Shown here piece by piece: positions 63,205 to 64,000 of a stretch of 64,000 bases of DNA. This stretch comes from Trichocoleus sp. FACHB-46 (GTDB lineage: Bacteria; Cyanobacteriota; Cyanobacteriia; FACHB-46): the NCBI RefSeq assembly GCF_014695385.1, contig NZ_JACJOD010000032.1, positions 62,001 through 126,000 of the forward strand. Reading direction: 5' to 3'. Below the pieces are notes generated by a model. It saw only the letters and a program-made list of their open reading frames with translations. It was not told where the DNA came from and made no database searches. Position numbers and translations under genes: made by a program. How positions within the stretch are numbered: position 1 is the stretch's first letter; each line of letters starts with the position of its first letter.

Positions 63205-64000
63205 GTGCAGAAAGAAATTGTGCTACGACGGCTAGAGAGACTGCGATCGCAGATGGGTGTACCTGTGGCTGAAGCGGAATTACGCCAGGTGATTAGTGAT
63301 ATTTTTCCAGAGTTTAGTCATAAGGCGATCAAGCAAGCGTTAAGGGCAAATCGTCCTCCTGGAATTTGGAGTAAGGTCAAGCTCGTGACTGTGACCACTG
63401 TCGGTGTAGTCGGTGGGATTTATGTCCTCAACTTGCCGTTTCCCATGATTCGGATTCCGGTGGCTAAAGTTGCACCGTTTCTCCTGTTCCCCAGCTACCT
63501 CAGCATGGACCACAACTACCGACAAGCAATTTCCTTAGTAGAGCAGTCAGATCAACTGGTCAATCGCGCCACCAGTGCTGCCGATATTGGCTTGGGAGCC
63601 GAAAAGGTCAAGTTAGCCCAAACGCATTTGGATGCCTTACCTGTGTGGTTTTTAGGCTATAGTCCCCGAACCTATTGCGGATTTTTTCAGTGCGGTTGGC
63701 GCTTCACGTTAGATGAGTTTAAAACAGCCCGCAAAAGTATCGGGCGTATGGAAGCGAAAGTCTTTCAGGAGCAGAATGCCCAAACACAACTAGAAACGAG
63801 TGACAAAGCACTGAATACTGCCAAGCGAGAATATCAACAAGCCAAAGCTTCCGCCGCCAAAGCAGATGCGATCGCTGACTGGCAAACGGCGCTCGATCAG
63901 CTGCAACAAGTCCCTTCTGCTACCTTGGCGGGTCGGATGGCTCAAATTAAATTGGTGGCCAGTCAACGGGATTTTGAGCAAGTTACAGGTTTTGCTGCTG
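63205..64000 (+). CDS. Conserved cyanobacterial membrane/coiled-coil protein, 5' part
   Basis: The frame is open from a stop near 63171 to the window end, so at least 265 residues are coded. Start uncertain: GTG 63205 or GTG 63220 (AGAAAG just upstream). A basic, Leu-rich N-terminus is followed by two hydrophobic segments (KLVTVTTVGVVGGIYVLNL and the VAKVAPFLLFP region), then a soluble region with GYSPRTYCGFFQCGWRFT and a Glu/Gln/Ala-rich coiled coil. It resembles a conserved cyanobacterial protein of unknown function; no reaction is inferred. Confidence 0.7.
   Translation, partial: MQKEIVLRRLERLRSQMGVPVAEAELRQVISDIFPEFSHKAIKQALRANRPPGIWSKVKLVTVTTVGVVGGIYVLNLPFPMIRIPVAKVAPFLLFPSYLSMDHNYRQAISLVEQSDQLVNRATSAADIGLGAEKVKLAQTHLDALPVWFLGYSPRTYCGFFQCGWRFTLDEFKTARKSIGRMEAKVFQEQNAQTQLETSDKALNTAKREYQQAKASAAKADAIADWQTALDQLQQVPSATLAGRMAQIKLVASQRDFEQVTGFAA

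Noticed and set aside
1-64000. CRISPR arrays, rRNA, prophage or origin
   Set aside because: No regular repeat-spacer pattern, rRNA stretch, phage structural genes or DnaA-box cluster was seen in the window.

Overview
The window reads as a chromosomal segment of a cyanobacterium. The octamer GCGATCGC (HIP1) and its core CGATCG recur throughout, inside genes and even in a tRNA anticodon arm. Several products are cyanobacterial hallmarks: a Psb32/TPM protein, a CSP41b-like epimerase, a DUF4346 protein, a RarA-methyltransferase fusion, a PAP/fibrillin-like protein, a CbxX-type AAA protein, and many hybrid histidine kinases and Ser/Thr kinases. A filamentous, signalling-rich lineage is likely, but the species cannot be named from the sequence alone.

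Layout. 1-400: the end of a HAD phosphatase and tRNA-Ala(CGC). 403-9510: a signalling block on the minus strand, made of a REC-PAS-PAS-HK-REC kinase and a giant Ser/Thr kinase-AAA-GAF-histidine kinase now split by one in-frame stop. The block is bracketed by copies of a 17-bp IS-end-like sequence, with a decayed IS5-type transposase at its right edge. 9.5-17.7 kb: housekeeping and small conserved genes (FemAB-like acyltransferase, RibD-like reductase, TPMT-like methyltransferase, DUF4346, Psb32, KGG stress protein, a response regulator and an RsbR-N-domain histidine kinase, SurE, a 50-aa protein). 17.9-27.3 kb: CSP41b-like epimerase, GT39-like glycosyltransferase, S10 peptidase, VOC protein, CbxX-type AAA ATPase, an arginase-family ureohydrolase, and small membrane or secreted proteins. 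27.4-32.1 kb: a tightly overlapped four-gene plus-strand operon (membrane desaturase, haem-oxygenase-like diiron protein, DUF3419 aminocarboxypropyl-transferase-like protein, GNAT), then a CrtYc/CrtYd-type lycopene cyclase. This is the best candidate for an undescribed pathway. 32.1-48.3 kb: RarA fusion, GH43, PhyH dioxygenase, Ser/Thr kinase, DUF4126, MtfA-like peptidase, MFS sugar porter, a decayed Cys-rich gene, patatin, CDF transporter, DUF547, GT2, AI-2E permease. 48.7-51.2 kb: a Roco (LRR-Roc-COR) gene split by an in-frame amber codon. 51.4-52.6 kb: an AbrB-type membrane protein. 53.1-59.9 kb: a six-gene stressosome operon (RsbR, RsbS, RsbT, HATPase-PP2C, two hybrid kinases). 60.0-64.0 kb: a peptidoglycan-binding protein, a PAS-PAS-GAF kinase, and the start of a conserved coiled-coil membrane protein.

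How the genes relate. Signalling dominates: about ten phosphotransfer or kinase proteins. The stressosome operon joins a partner-switching core directly to two hybrid kinases. The strongest sequence-level discovery is at 7412-7430. The stop that splits the giant kinase is explained exactly by inversion of a 7-nt loop between 6-bp inverted repeats; flipping it back restores the expected conserved reading.
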